DNA from: HK1 sp965220535
GTDB taxonomy: Bacteria > Pseudomonadota > Gammaproteobacteria > HK1
Direction: 5' to 3'
Assembly (NCBI GenBank): GCA_965220535.1
Contig: OZ244833.1
Location: forward strand, 930,001 to 994,000
Length of the DNA stretch: 64,000 bases
The translations under genes were made by a program, and so were the position numbers. Below, in pieces: positions 26,808-36,088 of this stretch. The notes beneath the pieces are model-generated. The model was not told the origin of the DNA. It worked only from the letters and a program-made list of their open reading frames with translations, and searched no databases. Every line of letters starts with the position of its first letter. The first letter of the stretch is position 1.

Positions 26808-27062
26808 ATGAGCGAAGAGACAAGGATCGACCGGCTCGACGACCGGCTCGAGGGTATCTCTATCGATACCCGAGTCAGAATCGCGAATCTCGAAGCGACG
26901 ACGGATCGGATCGAAAAATCGGTCGATAAGATCGTTTCCGAAGTCTCGTCTCTTAAAAGCGAGTTTTTTAAGTTAGGAGAACGACTCGCATGGAGGATGA
27001 TTATCGCCTTCGCCGTCGGATGAGCGGTTGCGGGGCTTATAGCGATCCATTTCGGAAAATAG
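26808..27062 (+). pseudogene. Coiled-coil/membrane small protein, interrupted by a TGA
   Basis: From ATG 26808 the frame reads MSEETRIDRLDDRLEG, a heptad-rich helix (TTDRIEKSVDKIVSEVSSL), and a hydrophobic start WRMIIAFAVG. It then meets TGA at 27021-27023. The same frame continues AVAGLIAIHFGK to a second stop at 27060-27062, completing the membrane helix. The layout (coiled coil followed by one C-terminal helix) resembles XhlA-type haemolysin-associated proteins, though this is only an architectural likeness. The start lies in a perfect 14-bp tandem duplication (ATGAGCGAAGAGAC at 26794 and 26808). A recent nonsense mutation is the simplest reading; the 71-residue truncated form may still be made. 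Confidence 0.5.
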
Positions 27063-27199
27063 TCTTCGGTCCGTCTTCGGTCCCTCCCCTTCGCAGGGGC
27101 TTTCCCCCTTGCGCTCGCTCCGCCGGACCCCAAGGATGATTCGTTCACGTTCACCCTTTGGGTTCGATGCAGGCAACCGCCCCGCCGCTCGGTCTTCTT

Positions 27200-27420
27200 G
27201 CTTGCAAGGCTCGATCGAAAAGACGACGAATCGGATCGATGAGTCGGTCGACAAAATCGTTTCCGAAGTCTCGACTCCATTATGCGGGATTGATGACCTT
27301 CGAGCCGAGGATCGACTCAAGGCTTGCGGTGATGACAAAGACGAATCGGTCGGAAGATAGACAATCGCCTCCGCGGGAGAGTTCTCCGGGGTTATCGCGA
27401 TTGGGATTTCAAGGGATCGA
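27200..27420 (+). pseudogene. Broken second copy of the coiled-coil/membrane protein
   Basis: EKTTNRIDESVDKIVSEVS at about 27218-27273 repeats the heptad segment of the gene at 26808. A segment near 27361-27410 (IASAGEFSGVIAIG) resembles its membrane end. The two parts are separated by unrelated sequence and the start is missing, so this is a decayed duplicate. I see no other gene from 27063 to 27636. Confidence 0.45.
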
Positions 27421-27636
27421 CTCGCTTTCTTTCCCTCACTGCAAGGGAAGCGGCGACGACCTGATTCCTCGATATTCTCGGTCGTGAAGCCCGAGGGAGA
27501 ATTCGCTTTCGAAGGCCGGCTCGTCGAGTCTCCCTCCTATCTCGCGTTCCCCCCTTGTCTTGCCAATCGTCCTATCTTGGCGCCTTGCGCTATCTGATCC
27601 TCCTCGTTATCGATGCCCGCTCTCGGCCAAGGAAGA

Positions 27637-28041
27637 TCAAACCTCCTCGATCTCGATCAGCGTTCCGCAAAAATCCTTCGGGTGCAAGAAAAGAACCGGC
27701 TTGCCGTGGGCGCCGATCTTCGCCCGACCGTCGCCGAGAACCCGCGCCCCTTGCGCCTCGAGCCGCCTGCGCGCCACCTCGATATCGTCCACTTCGTAGC
27801 AGATATGGTGCACCCCTCCGGCCGGGTTGCGGGCAAGAAAAGCGGCGATGGGGGAATCGTCACCGAGGGCTTCGATGAGTTCGATCTTCGTATTGGGCAA
27901 GTCGACGAAAACCGTTCTCACTCCGTGCTCCGGAAGGTCCATCGGCGGCGAGAGATCGGCCCCCAAGGTGTTGCGATAGAGCGCGCTCGCCGCTTCGATA
28001 TCCGGCACGGCGATCGCCACGTGATTGAGTCTGCCGATCAT
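27637..28041 (-). CDS. mce: Methylmalonyl-CoA epimerase
   Basis: A cytosolic vicinal-oxygen-chelate enzyme that converts (S)- to (R)-methylmalonyl-CoA, linking propionyl-CoA carboxylase to the mutase. From ATG 28041 it has 134 residues. Metal ligands typical of the family are visible: His in RLNHVAIAVPD, the NTKIELIEALGDDSPIAAFL stretch, GGVHHICYEVDDI, and the Glu in GTLIEIEEV. ATG 28041 overlaps the meaB stop as ATGA, so the longer open frame upstream is rejected. It is the last gene of the propionate operon. Confidence 0.95.
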   Translation of the reverse strand: MIGRLNHVAIAVPDIEAASALYRNTLGADLSPPMDLPEHGVRTVFVDLPNTKIELIEALGDDSPIAAFLARNPAGGVHHICYEVDDIEVARRRLEAQGARVLGDGRAKIGAHGKPVLFLHPKDFCGTLIEIEEV

Positions 28042-29039
28042 CGCTTCTCGTCCTTGTTCGTCGACGACAGAGAAAAATCCTCGATCACCCGTCGCGCGGC
28101 CGCAGACGCCGAGATTCGATCCGCCGCGACCTCTTTTTCCAAAGACTCGACGATATCGTCGAGCCCGCGCCGGGCATCCACCCGCTCCCGCAGCTGCTCC
28201 GTGATTTCGCTCCACAGCCAAGCCCGCGCCTGCTCGAAGCGTCGCTTGCCGCAAGCCCCGCTCGTTTCGTACCAACGGCGATAACGCAAGATGCAATCCA
28301 CGGCGTCGTCGATACCGCGACCGGTCAGGGCGGAACAGCGATGCACTTCGACCCTCCAATCCTGGGCCTTGCCGACCAAAAGCGAAAGCGCCTTTCGATA
28401 ATCCCCGGCGGTGCGCACGGCATCGGCGGCGAGATCCCCGTCATCCTTGTTGACGAAAACGAAATGGGCCAGCTCGACGATGCCGCGCTTGATCCCTTGC
28501 AACTCGTCACCGGCCCCCGGGGATAGCAAAAGCACGAAGAGATCGCTCATCGACGCCACCGCCACCTCGCACTGCCCCACCCCCACCGTTTCCACGATCA
28601 CGATATCGAAACCCGCCGCCTCCACCACTCGAATCACCTCGCGGGTGCGGCGAGCGACCCCCCCGAAACCGGCGTTGGCGGGGGTCGGGCGGATAAAAGC
28701 GTCACGGTGGACAGAGAGCCGCTCCATGCGGGTCTTGTCGCCCAAGATCGAGCCGCCACCGACCACCGAGGAAGGGTCGATCGCGAGCACCGCCACCCGA
28801 TACCCTCTTTCGAGCAACGCCAACCCCGACGACTCGATGAAGGTCGATTTACCCGCCCCGGGCGGCCCGGAAAGACCGATGCGAAGCGATCTCCCGGAGG
28901 GCTCGAGGCGCTCCATCAAATCGTCGGCCAAGACCCGGTGGTCGATGCGGGAGGATTCGACGAGCGTGATGGCCTGCGCCAAGGCTCGCCGGTCGCCCCG
29001 CCCGATCTTCAGCGCCAGTTCGGCATGGTCCGGCCTCAT
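28038..29039 (-). CDS. meaB: Methylmalonyl-CoA mutase-associated GTPase MeaB
   Basis: A G3E-family GTPase chaperone that gates cobalamin loading and protects methylmalonyl-CoA mutase from inactivation. The 333-residue product has GPPGAGKS (residues 58-65), DPSSVVGGGSILGDKTRM, ETVGVGQCEVAVASM, the VNKDDGD guanine-specificity motif and a helical C-terminal dimerisation arm. It overlaps the upstream biotin carboxylase gene and the downstream epimerase gene by four bases each, indicating tight coupling within the propionate operon. Confidence 0.96.
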   Translation of the reverse strand: MRPDHAELALKIGRGDRRALAQAITLVESSRIDHRVLADDLMERLEPSGRSLRIGLSGPPGAGKSTFIESSGLALLERGYRVAVLAIDPSSVVGGGSILGDKTRMERLSVHRDAFIRPTPANAGFGGVARRTREVIRVVEAAGFDIVIVETVGVGQCEVAVASMSDLFVLLLSPGAGDELQGIKRGIVELAHFVFVNKDDGDLAADAVRTAGDYRKALSLLVGKAQDWRVEVHRCSALTGRGIDDAVDCILRYRRWYETSGACGKRRFEQARAWLWSEITEQLRERVDARRGLDDIVESLEKEVAADRISASAAARRVIEDFSLSSTNKDEKR

Positions 29040-31030
29040 GCATCGAACTCGATGATCGGCTGATCCGCGGCCAGGCTATCGCCCACTTGCGCCCGCAGCG
29101 CTTTCACCCTCCCTTCGCTCTCGGCCCGCAGAACGTTCTCCATCTTCATCGCCTCGACCACCGCCAGCTCCTGCCCCGGTTTGACCTCCTCCCCCTCCTT
29201 GACCGCAAGGCCGATCAGCAGCCCGGGCATCGGCGAGAGGAGAAAGCGCGAGAAATCGGTGGCCGCAGCCTTGGGCATCGATGCCCGCAAGCGCGCTTGG
29301 CGAGGGGATAAAACCTCGACCTCCACCTGCGCCCCGCCTTGGCTCAAGCGAAATCCGATACCCTGGCGCTCGACTTGAACCGTCGTTCGCACGCCGTCGA
29401 TCTGCGCATGAAAAAAGATCCGACCGTAACGCCAATCGCTGCGGATCGAGAAGTTCCTCCCGCCGAAAGCGACGATATCCTCCCCGCTTTCACCGGCCCG
29501 CACGGTGCAGGGATATTCATCATCGCCCATACGAACCACCCATTCGCTTTCATCTCGAGCCACGAAATCGGGCATTTGCCCCGAAAGGCGCAAGGCCTGG
29601 CGACGATACCTTCGCTGCACGATCACCGCCACCGTGACCAATACCGCCGGATCGGCAGGTTCGTCACCGGCAAAGCCTTGCGGATATTCCTCCTCGATAA
29701 AACGGGTCGTGATATCCCCGCTTGCGAAACGCCGGTGGGCGAAAACCGAGGCGAGAAAGGGAAGGTTCGTATCCACGCCGCGGATATGGTATTCGTCGAG
29801 GGCCGAACGCATCTTGACGATGGCATCGGCCCGGGTCTTGCCGCCGGCGATCAGCTTGGCGATCATCGAATCGTAGTACATCGAGATCTCACCGCCCTCG
29901 CGCACCCCGGCATCCACCCGCAAATGATCGTCGGTTGGCGGCGGCGAGTAGCCGACGAGCCTGCCGATGGAGGGAACGAAACCGCGCCGCGGATTTTCCG
30001 CGCAGACCCGCGCTTCCATCGCCCATCCTTCGACCTTGATATCCTCCTGCGCGAAAGCGAGCGCCTCCCCGGCGGCAATCCGGATCATCGACTCCACGAG
30101 ATCGATGCCGGTCACCATCTCGGTGATCGGATGCTCGACCTGCAAACGCGTATTCATCTCCAGAAAATAGAAGTTGCGCTCGCGATCGACGACGAACTCG
30201 ACGGTACCCGCGGATTCATAACCGGTGGCATCGGCCAACGCGACCGCCTGCTCGCCCATCTTTCGACGAACGGCGGGGTCTAAAAAGGGCGAGGGCGCTT
30301 CTTCGATGATCTTTTGGTGGCGACGCTGGATCGAGCATTCGCGCTCGCCCAAATAAACGCAGTTGCCATGCCGGTCCGCGAGCAGTTGGATCTCGATATG
30401 GCGCGGCTCCTCGATGAACTTTTCGACGAAGATGCGCTCGTCCCCGAAACTCGATCGAGCCTCGGAGGCCGCCCGGGCAAAACCGTCGCGGCATTCGGCA
30501 TCGTCGCCGGCGATGCGCATCCCCTTGCCCCCGCCCCCGGCGCTGGCTTTCAGCATCACCGGATAGCCGATATCGCGGGCGATGCGCACCGCCTCGTCGG
30601 CGTCTCGAACCACTTCGTCATGGCCGGGGATGACCGCGACCCCGGCCCGGGCCGCGATCCGCTTGGAGGTGATTTTGTCCCCCATCGCCTCGATGGCCTT
30701 GGCCGGGGGGCCGATAAAGACGATCCCTGCGGCCGTCAGCGTCTCGCAAAAAACGCGGTTCTCCGAAAGAAAACCGTAGCCGGGATGGACCGCCTCCGCC
30801 CCGGATGCGCGGCAGGCCTCGTAGATGGCATCGACCTTGAGATAGCTGCGCGCGGGCTCCGCCTCCCCGATGCACAAAGACTCGTCAGCCTGCTCGACAT
30901 GAAGCGCCCCTCGATCCGCTTCCGAATGGACCGCGACCGTGGCGATACCGAGCCGCTTGGCGGTGCGGATGACGCGACAGGCAATCTCGCCGCGATTGGC
31001 GATCAGGATTTTGCGAAAGGGAGGGCTCAC
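29036..31030 (-). CDS. pccA: Propionyl-CoA carboxylase alpha (biotin carboxylase and carrier) subunit
   Basis: It carboxylates its own biotin with ATP and bicarbonate, for transfer to propionyl-CoA by the beta subunit. From GTG 31030 it is 664 residues: FRKILIANRGEIACRVIRTAKRLG, the ATP-grasp loop SAGGGGKGMRI, EYHIRGVDTNLPFL, a BT-type middle region, and the biotinyl site EAMKMENVL near the C-terminus. The acyl-CoA specificity is inferred from its neighbours (pccB, mutase, meaB, epimerase); 3-methylcrotonyl-CoA carboxylase alpha has the same architecture. The open frame upstream to 31258 lies over pccB and is rejected. Confidence 0.93.
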   Translation of the reverse strand: MSPPFRKILIANRGEIACRVIRTAKRLGIATVAVHSEADRGALHVEQADESLCIGEAEPARSYLKVDAIYEACRASGAEAVHPGYGFLSENRVFCETLTAAGIVFIGPPAKAIEAMGDKITSKRIAARAGVAVIPGHDEVVRDADEAVRIARDIGYPVMLKASAGGGGKGMRIAGDDAECRDGFARAASEARSSFGDERIFVEKFIEEPRHIEIQLLADRHGNCVYLGERECSIQRRHQKIIEEAPSPFLDPAVRRKMGEQAVALADATGYESAGTVEFVVDRERNFYFLEMNTRLQVEHPITEMVTGIDLVESMIRIAAGEALAFAQEDIKVEGWAMEARVCAENPRRGFVPSIGRLVGYSPPPTDDHLRVDAGVREGGEISMYYDSMIAKLIAGGKTRADAIVKMRSALDEYHIRGVDTNLPFLASVFAHRRFASGDITTRFIEEEYPQGFAGDEPADPAVLVTVAVIVQRRYRRQALRLSGQMPDFVARDESEWVVRMGDDEYPCTVRAGESGEDIVAFGGRNFSIRSDWRYGRIFFHAQIDGVRTTVQVERQGIGFRLSQGGAQVEVEVLSPRQARLRASMPKAAATDFSRFLLSPMPGLLIGLAVKEGEEVKPGQELAVVEAMKMENVLRAESEGRVKALRAQVGDSLAADQPIIEFDA

Positions 31031-31052
31031 CGAAAGGACCTCAAGGGATATC

Positions 31053-32585
31053 TCAAAGCGGAATGTTGCCGTGTTTTTTCCACGGGTTCTCGAGGGACTT
31101 GCCGCGCAGCATCGACAATGCCCGACAGATACGCGGACGAGTGTCCCGCGGCATGATGATATCGTCGATGAACCCCCGGCGAGCCGCGGCCAAGGGGTTG
31201 GAAAAAGCCCGCGCGTAAGCCTCGGTATGGGCATCGATCTTCTCGGGATCGGCGGCATCCTTTTTATGCAGGATCTCCACCGCCCCCTTGGCCCCCATCA
31301 CCGCGATCTCCGCGCTCGGCCAAGCGAGGTTCATATCGCCGCGCAGGTGCTTGGAACTCATCACGTCATACGCCCCGCCGTAGGCCTTGCGAGTGATCAG
31401 GGTGATTTTCGGCACCGTCGCCTCGGCGAAGGCATAGAGCAGTTTCGCGCCGTGGCGAATGATGCCGCCGTATTCCTGCACCGTACCGGGCATGAAGCCC
31501 GGAACATCGACGAAGGTGAGGATCGGGATATTGAAACTGTCGCAAAAGCGCACGAAACGCGCGGCTTTGACCGAGGAATCGATATCGAGACAACCGGCGA
31601 GCACCAAGGGCTGATTGGCGACGATGCCGACCGGATTCCCCTGCACCCGTACCAATCCGATCAACATATTCTTCGCGTAGTCCGGCTTGAGTTCGAAGAA
31701 TTCCGCATCGTCGGCGATTTTGACGATCAACTCTCGCATATCGTAAGGCTTGTTCGGATGGTCCGGAACCAAGGAATCGAGCGAAGGCTCGATGCGCGAG
31801 GGCGGATCCTCCGTGGCCCGAAAAGGCGGCTTCTCCCGGTTATTCGCCGGGAGAAAGGATACGAAGCGGCGCAACATCAACAATGCTTCCACATCGTTTT
31901 CGAAGGCCAGATCGCATACCCCGGAACGCGCGGAATGCGTCATCGCCCCGCCTAGATCCTCATGCGTGACCTCCTCGCGGGTCACCGTCTTTACCACCTC
32001 GGGACCGGTGACATACATATATGCGCTGCCCTTGACCATGAAAATGAAATCGGTCATCGCCGGCGAGTAGACCGCACCCCCGGCACAAGGACCCATGATC
32101 ATCGATATCTGGGGCACCACCCCGGAGGCCGACACGTTGCGTTGGAAGACCTCGGCGTAGCCTGCGAGCGACGCGACCCCTTCTTGGATGCGCGCGCCGC
32201 CGGAGTCGTTCAAACCGATCACCGGCGCACCGACCCGGATCGCGTGATCCATGATCTTGCAAATCTTCTCGGCGTGCGTTTCGGAGAGCGAGCCGCCCAA
32301 AACCGTGAAATCCTGACTGAAGACGAAAACCAATCGACCGTTGATCGTTCCATAACCGGTGACGACCCCATCCCCCGGTATGCGCCGCTCCTCCATGCCG
32401 AAATCGGCGCAGCGGTGCTCGACGAACATATCCCACTCCTCGAAGGAGCCTTCGTCCAAAAGCAGTTCGAGACGCTCGCGGGCGCTCAAAGAGCCCCGCG
32501 CATGGCGGGCCTCCATACGCGCTTGCCCGCCGCCTGCGCGGGAGGCCTCGCGCTTTTCTTCCAATACGCGGATGATTTCCTGCAT
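31053..32585 (-). CDS. pccB: Propionyl-CoA carboxylase beta (carboxyltransferase) subunit
   Basis: It transfers the carboxyl group from biotin to propionyl-CoA, giving (S)-methylmalonyl-CoA. From ATG 32585 it has 510 residues, the standard length. Typical segments are LDEGSFEEWDMFVEHRC, GDGVVTGYGTINGR, the oxyanion stretch NDSGGARIQEGVASLAGYA, MGPCAGGAVYSPAMTDF and ITRKAYGGAYDVM. It lies 22 bases upstream of the alpha-subunit gene. The open frame continues back to 32801 across a 14-bp tandem repeat and does not fit the family. Confidence 0.95.
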   Translation of the reverse strand: MQEIIRVLEEKREASRAGGGQARMEARHARGSLSARERLELLLDEGSFEEWDMFVEHRCADFGMEERRIPGDGVVTGYGTINGRLVFVFSQDFTVLGGSLSETHAEKICKIMDHAIRVGAPVIGLNDSGGARIQEGVASLAGYAEVFQRNVSASGVVPQISMIMGPCAGGAVYSPAMTDFIFMVKGSAYMYVTGPEVVKTVTREEVTHEDLGGAMTHSARSGVCDLAFENDVEALLMLRRFVSFLPANNREKPPFRATEDPPSRIEPSLDSLVPDHPNKPYDMRELIVKIADDAEFFELKPDYAKNMLIGLVRVQGNPVGIVANQPLVLAGCLDIDSSVKAARFVRFCDSFNIPILTFVDVPGFMPGTVQEYGGIIRHGAKLLYAFAEATVPKITLITRKAYGGAYDVMSSKHLRGDMNLAWPSAEIAVMGAKGAVEILHKKDAADPEKIDAHTEAYARAFSNPLAAARRGFIDDIIMPRDTRPRICRALSMLRGKSLENPWKKHGNIPL

Positions 32586-33208
32586 CGAAAAAATGCCCTC
32601 TTGAAATCCCTTATCTCGAAAGCCGAGTCTCGAAAGCCGAGTCTCGACGACGAAGCGCGGCGATCTCCGGCCGAAAAGCGCACGGCGGGGCATCGCGCCT
32701 TCGCGTTGCCGAGATCGAAAAGCCTGCGATGTCGATCCCGAAATCTCGCCCGAGGGCCGAACACGCAAAACTTGCCCCACCCCTCGGCCTGCACCTTTCA
32801 CGTCGCTTCGTTATCGCTGCCTATTCTTGTCGCGACTCGTTGCGACTTGCGCAAAGACGCACCGTCGATGCCCTCGACTCGCTCCTGTCGCGCATCGACA
32901 TATCCGACCGGGCTGACATATCGACGATCATCTCGAATCGCTCCACCGCACTTCGTCGTCGCGCTTCGTCGCCGATCGAATGCGCGGACCGCGCACGGGA
33001 TTTTAAATGCCTATCGAAGCAAGCGCCCGCTCCCGCCGACACCGGCAAAGCGCAACGCCTATCGGATCGTCCGACAGCGAGACTTCGCTCGTCGCCCGAA
33101 TATCGGCGACCCATCGAATGATGCCACCGACCGCCGGCAGCGCCCCTTCGAACCCTCCGACTCGATCAAAACAATCACTCCATTACCTTGCGCCGATCTC
33201 GTGCGTTT
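32586..33208. other. Gene-free gap upstream of pccB, with a 14-bp tandem repeat
   Basis: I see no convincing gene. TCGAAAGCCGAGTC occurs twice in tandem at 32616-32643, just before the pccB start. The remainder has open frames on both strands with Arg/Ser-rich composition typical of noncoding GC-rich DNA. A pccB promoter is expected here but no clear boxes stand out. Confidence 0.5.
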
Positions 33209-33550
33209 TCATTCTCCTTCGGCGCGATCGAGCATCTGCCTGCCGATCGTCGAATACGTCTTTGCCGCCAAGCGTCCCACCTCGGCGGGGTCGGCAATAT
33301 ACTCGGCCATCAATTCCTTCGACTCCTTGCCCCCGCCCAAAAGCCCGACTTCGGCGGAGTTCGTCTGCGGATCGGCGTAGACGAAATTACCCATTTTCAT
33401 ATTGATCGACGAAGCGCTGTGAGGGATGAGCGACGCCAACTTGATGACCCTCGGGTCGCTGCCGGGCAGCCGAACTCGACCCGCCTCCAGATAAAGCCCC
33501 AACACGGCCAAATTATCGGATCGCGTCCATTTGACTCTTTTCTTCTTCAT
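33209..33550 (-). CDS. Small protein with the N-terminal domain of HNH-type nucleases, nuclease part absent
   Basis: The 113-residue product from ATG 33550 begins MKKKRVKWTRSDNLAVLGLY and continues through DPRVIKLASLIPHSASSINM, KMGNFVYADP and GLLGGGKESKELMAEYIAD. This pattern (W-T-R, DP-VI-L, S-S-IN-K--NF, GL-GGGK) is the domain often found before the HNH motif in predicted restriction endonucleases. No HNH residues follow, so it is either a stand-alone DNA-reading protein or the stump of a nuclease. It lies between mutase and carboxylase genes, on the same strand but with gaps of about 240 and 620 bases, so it may not belong to that operon. Confidence 0.6.
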   Translation of the reverse strand: MKKKRVKWTRSDNLAVLGLYLEAGRVRLPGSDPRVIKLASLIPHSASSINMKMGNFVYADPQTNSAEVGLLGGGKESKELMAEYIADPAEVGRLAAKTYSTIGRQMLDRAEGE

Positions 33551-33793
33551 CGACGAAGCCTCGCATCGTGATGCATCGCGGCTAGAAAATCCCCCGGGGC
33601 CGCGCCGAAAAACGATTCGTTTTGCCGAAAAGCGGATCCCCTCGCGATGCTGGGGACGCTCGACAGGATCCGATGCGTCGCGAGGGGCTTTCAATACCGA
33701 CTTCGGGCTTCGGCGAGCCATGATCGATATCGATATCGACATCGCCGACGGCAGCGGGCATCGCCTTCGAAATCACCTTCGAAGAGGATATTT

Positions 33794-35953
33794 TCAAGCC
33801 GCCCGCGAGCGGATCACGTCCAAAACCTCGGCGGCGGCGGATACGATGCGGGTACCGGGACCGTAAATGGCGCTGACTCCGGCCTCTTTGAGCATGGCGT
33901 GGTCTTGATCCGGGATCACCCCCCCGCAAACCACCGCGATTTCCTTGGCCCCCAAGCGGCTCAAATCCTCGATGAGGGCGGGAACGAGCGTGCGATGCCC
34001 GGCGGCCTGGGTGGACACCCCGATGACATGAACGTCGTTTTCGATGGCTTGGCGGGCGACTTCCTCCGGGGTCTGGAACAACGGCCCGATATCGACATCG
34101 AAACCCAAGTCGGCGAAGGCGGTGGCGATGATCCGGGCGCCGCGATCATGCCCGTCCTGGCCGAGTTTGGCGACCAACATCCGCGGCCTTCGCCCCTCGT
34201 CGGAAGCGAAAGCCCGGATCTCGTCTCGAAGGCGCACGAAGTCCTCGTCGGCCTCGCAAGCGGCTCCGTAAACGCCGGTGATCGAAGGCGTCACGGCGCG
34301 GTGGCGCCCCCAGACCTCCTCCAAGGTATCGGAGATCTCCCCCACCGTGGCCCGGGCCTCGGCGGCGCGCACGGCGCACGCCAGCAAATCCCCCTGGCCT
34401 TGCTCGGCCTTGGACGCTTCGGCGCAGCGGCGAAGGGCATCCAATGCCTCGCGATGCCGCGCGGGATCGCGCTCGGCACGCACCCGCTTGAGCCTTTCGA
34501 CCTGCGCCCGACGCACAGCGCTGTTGTCGATATCGAGGATCTCGACCTCGGCCTGCCTTTCCGGAGCGAAGCGGTTGACCCCCACGACCACCTCCTCCCC
34601 GCGATCCAAGCGCGCTTGCCTTCGCGCCGATGCCTCCTCGATCCGCATTTTGGGCATCGAAGAGGCGACCGCCTGCGTCATCCCCCCCATCGCCTCGACC
34701 TCGTCGATCAGATCGCGCGCCGCGGTGGCGATGCTCGAGGTCAAGGACTCTAAGTAATAAGAGCCCGCCAAGGGGTCGATCACCCGAGGAATTCCGGTTT
34801 CCTCGCGCAAGATCAGCTGGGTATTGCGAGCGATACGGGCCGACTCCTCGGTGGGCAAGGCCAAAGCCTCGTCGAAAGCGTTGGTATGGAGCGATTGGGT
34901 CCCGCCCAAGACGGCGGCGAGGGCCTCGATCGAGGTGCGAACGATATTGTTCCACGGATCTTGCCCCGCAAGGCTCACCCCCGAGGTCTGGCAGTGGGTT
35001 CTGAGCATCGCGGAGCGGGGGTCTTGCGGCGAGAAAAGTTCGCGAACGAGCGACGCCCAAAGCAGCCGCGCCGCCCGCAACTTAGCGATCTCCATGAAAA
35101 AGTTCATGCCGATGCCGAAGAAAAAGGAAAGACGGGGCGCAAAATCGTCCACCGCCAAGCCCCCTCGCATCGCGGCGCGCACATACTCGATACCGTCGGC
35201 AAGGGTGAAAGCGAGTTCTTGCACTGCCGTCGCTCCCGCCTCTTGCATGTGGTAGCCGGAGATCGAGATGGGGTTGAAACGCGGCATTTCCTTGGCGGTG
35301 AACGCGATGATATCGGCGACGATGCGCATCGAGGGTTCGGGGGGATAGATATAGGTATTGCGAACCATGAACTCCTTGAGGATATCGTTTTGCAAGGTGC
35401 CGGAAAGCGAAGACATCGCCACTTTTTGCTCTTCGGCGGCCACGATATACATCGCCATCACCGGCAACACCGCCCCGTTCATGGTCATCGACACCGACAT
35501 GCGATCGAGGGGGATGCCGTCGAAGAGGATTTTCATATCCTCGACCGAATCGATCGCGACCCCGGCCTTGCCGACATCGCCGACCACCCGCGGATGATCC
35601 GAATCGTAGCCGCGGTGGGTCGCAAGATCGAAAGCGACCGATAGCCCCGTCTGCCCCCCTTCGAGATTGCGCCGGTAAAAAGCGTTCGATTCCTCGGCGG
35701 TGGAAAAACCGGCGTACTGGCGCAGCGTCCACGGACGCCCGGCGTACATCGACGCCCGCGGGCCGCGAACGAAGGGCGCAAAACCGGGCAGGCTGCCCAA
35801 ATACTCAAGCCCCTCGAGATCCGCCTCGGTATACAAGGCTTTGACCTCGATCCCCTCGGGGGTATGCCAGATCAGATCGTCGACCGAGCGCCCCTTCAAC
35901 TCCTTCGAGACCAAGGCCGCCCATTTCGTTTCGGATTCGCTTGTGCCGTTCAC
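33794..35953 (-). CDS. scpA: Methylmalonyl-CoA mutase, single-chain form
   Basis: An adenosylcobalamin enzyme that isomerises (R)-methylmalonyl-CoA to succinyl-CoA. From GTG 35953 it has 719 residues with both domains: the TIM barrel with WTLRQYAGFSTAEESNAFY, GLSVAFDLATHRGYDSDH, SISGYHMQEAGATAVQELAF and LRTHCQTSGVSL, and a C-terminal B12-binding domain with the KLGQDGHDRG base-off His motif. The frame continues upstream to 36046, but the family-like part begins at ETKWAALVSKELKG. It pairs with MeaB encoded downstream and feeds the citric acid cycle. Confidence 0.95.
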   Translation of the reverse strand: MNGTSESETKWAALVSKELKGRSVDDLIWHTPEGIEVKALYTEADLEGLEYLGSLPGFAPFVRGPRASMYAGRPWTLRQYAGFSTAEESNAFYRRNLEGGQTGLSVAFDLATHRGYDSDHPRVVGDVGKAGVAIDSVEDMKILFDGIPLDRMSVSMTMNGAVLPVMAMYIVAAEEQKVAMSSLSGTLQNDILKEFMVRNTYIYPPEPSMRIVADIIAFTAKEMPRFNPISISGYHMQEAGATAVQELAFTLADGIEYVRAAMRGGLAVDDFAPRLSFFFGIGMNFFMEIAKLRAARLLWASLVRELFSPQDPRSAMLRTHCQTSGVSLAGQDPWNNIVRTSIEALAAVLGGTQSLHTNAFDEALALPTEESARIARNTQLILREETGIPRVIDPLAGSYYLESLTSSIATAARDLIDEVEAMGGMTQAVASSMPKMRIEEASARRQARLDRGEEVVVGVNRFAPERQAEVEILDIDNSAVRRAQVERLKRVRAERDPARHREALDALRRCAEASKAEQGQGDLLACAVRAAEARATVGEISDTLEEVWGRHRAVTPSITGVYGAACEADEDFVRLRDEIRAFASDEGRRPRMLVAKLGQDGHDRGARIIATAFADLGFDVDIGPLFQTPEEVARQAIENDVHVIGVSTQAAGHRTLVPALIEDLSRLGAKEIAVVCGGVIPDQDHAMLKEAGVSAIYGPGTRIVSAAAEVLDVIRSRAA

Positions 35954-36088
35954 GGATTCATCTCGCTGGTTCCCGACATTGCCGGATGTCGTTTCTTCGA
36001 TATTCTCGAAAAGATGTGCGGGGTTCGAAAAGCCGCACGGTTCCAAAATCGCTATCCGGCTATCGGCGGCGGGTAAGGAAATCGCCGT

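Noticed and set aside
26561..27062. Prophage remnant suggested by the XhlA-like protein
   Set aside because: No other phage gene (integrase, capsid, lysin) lies nearby.
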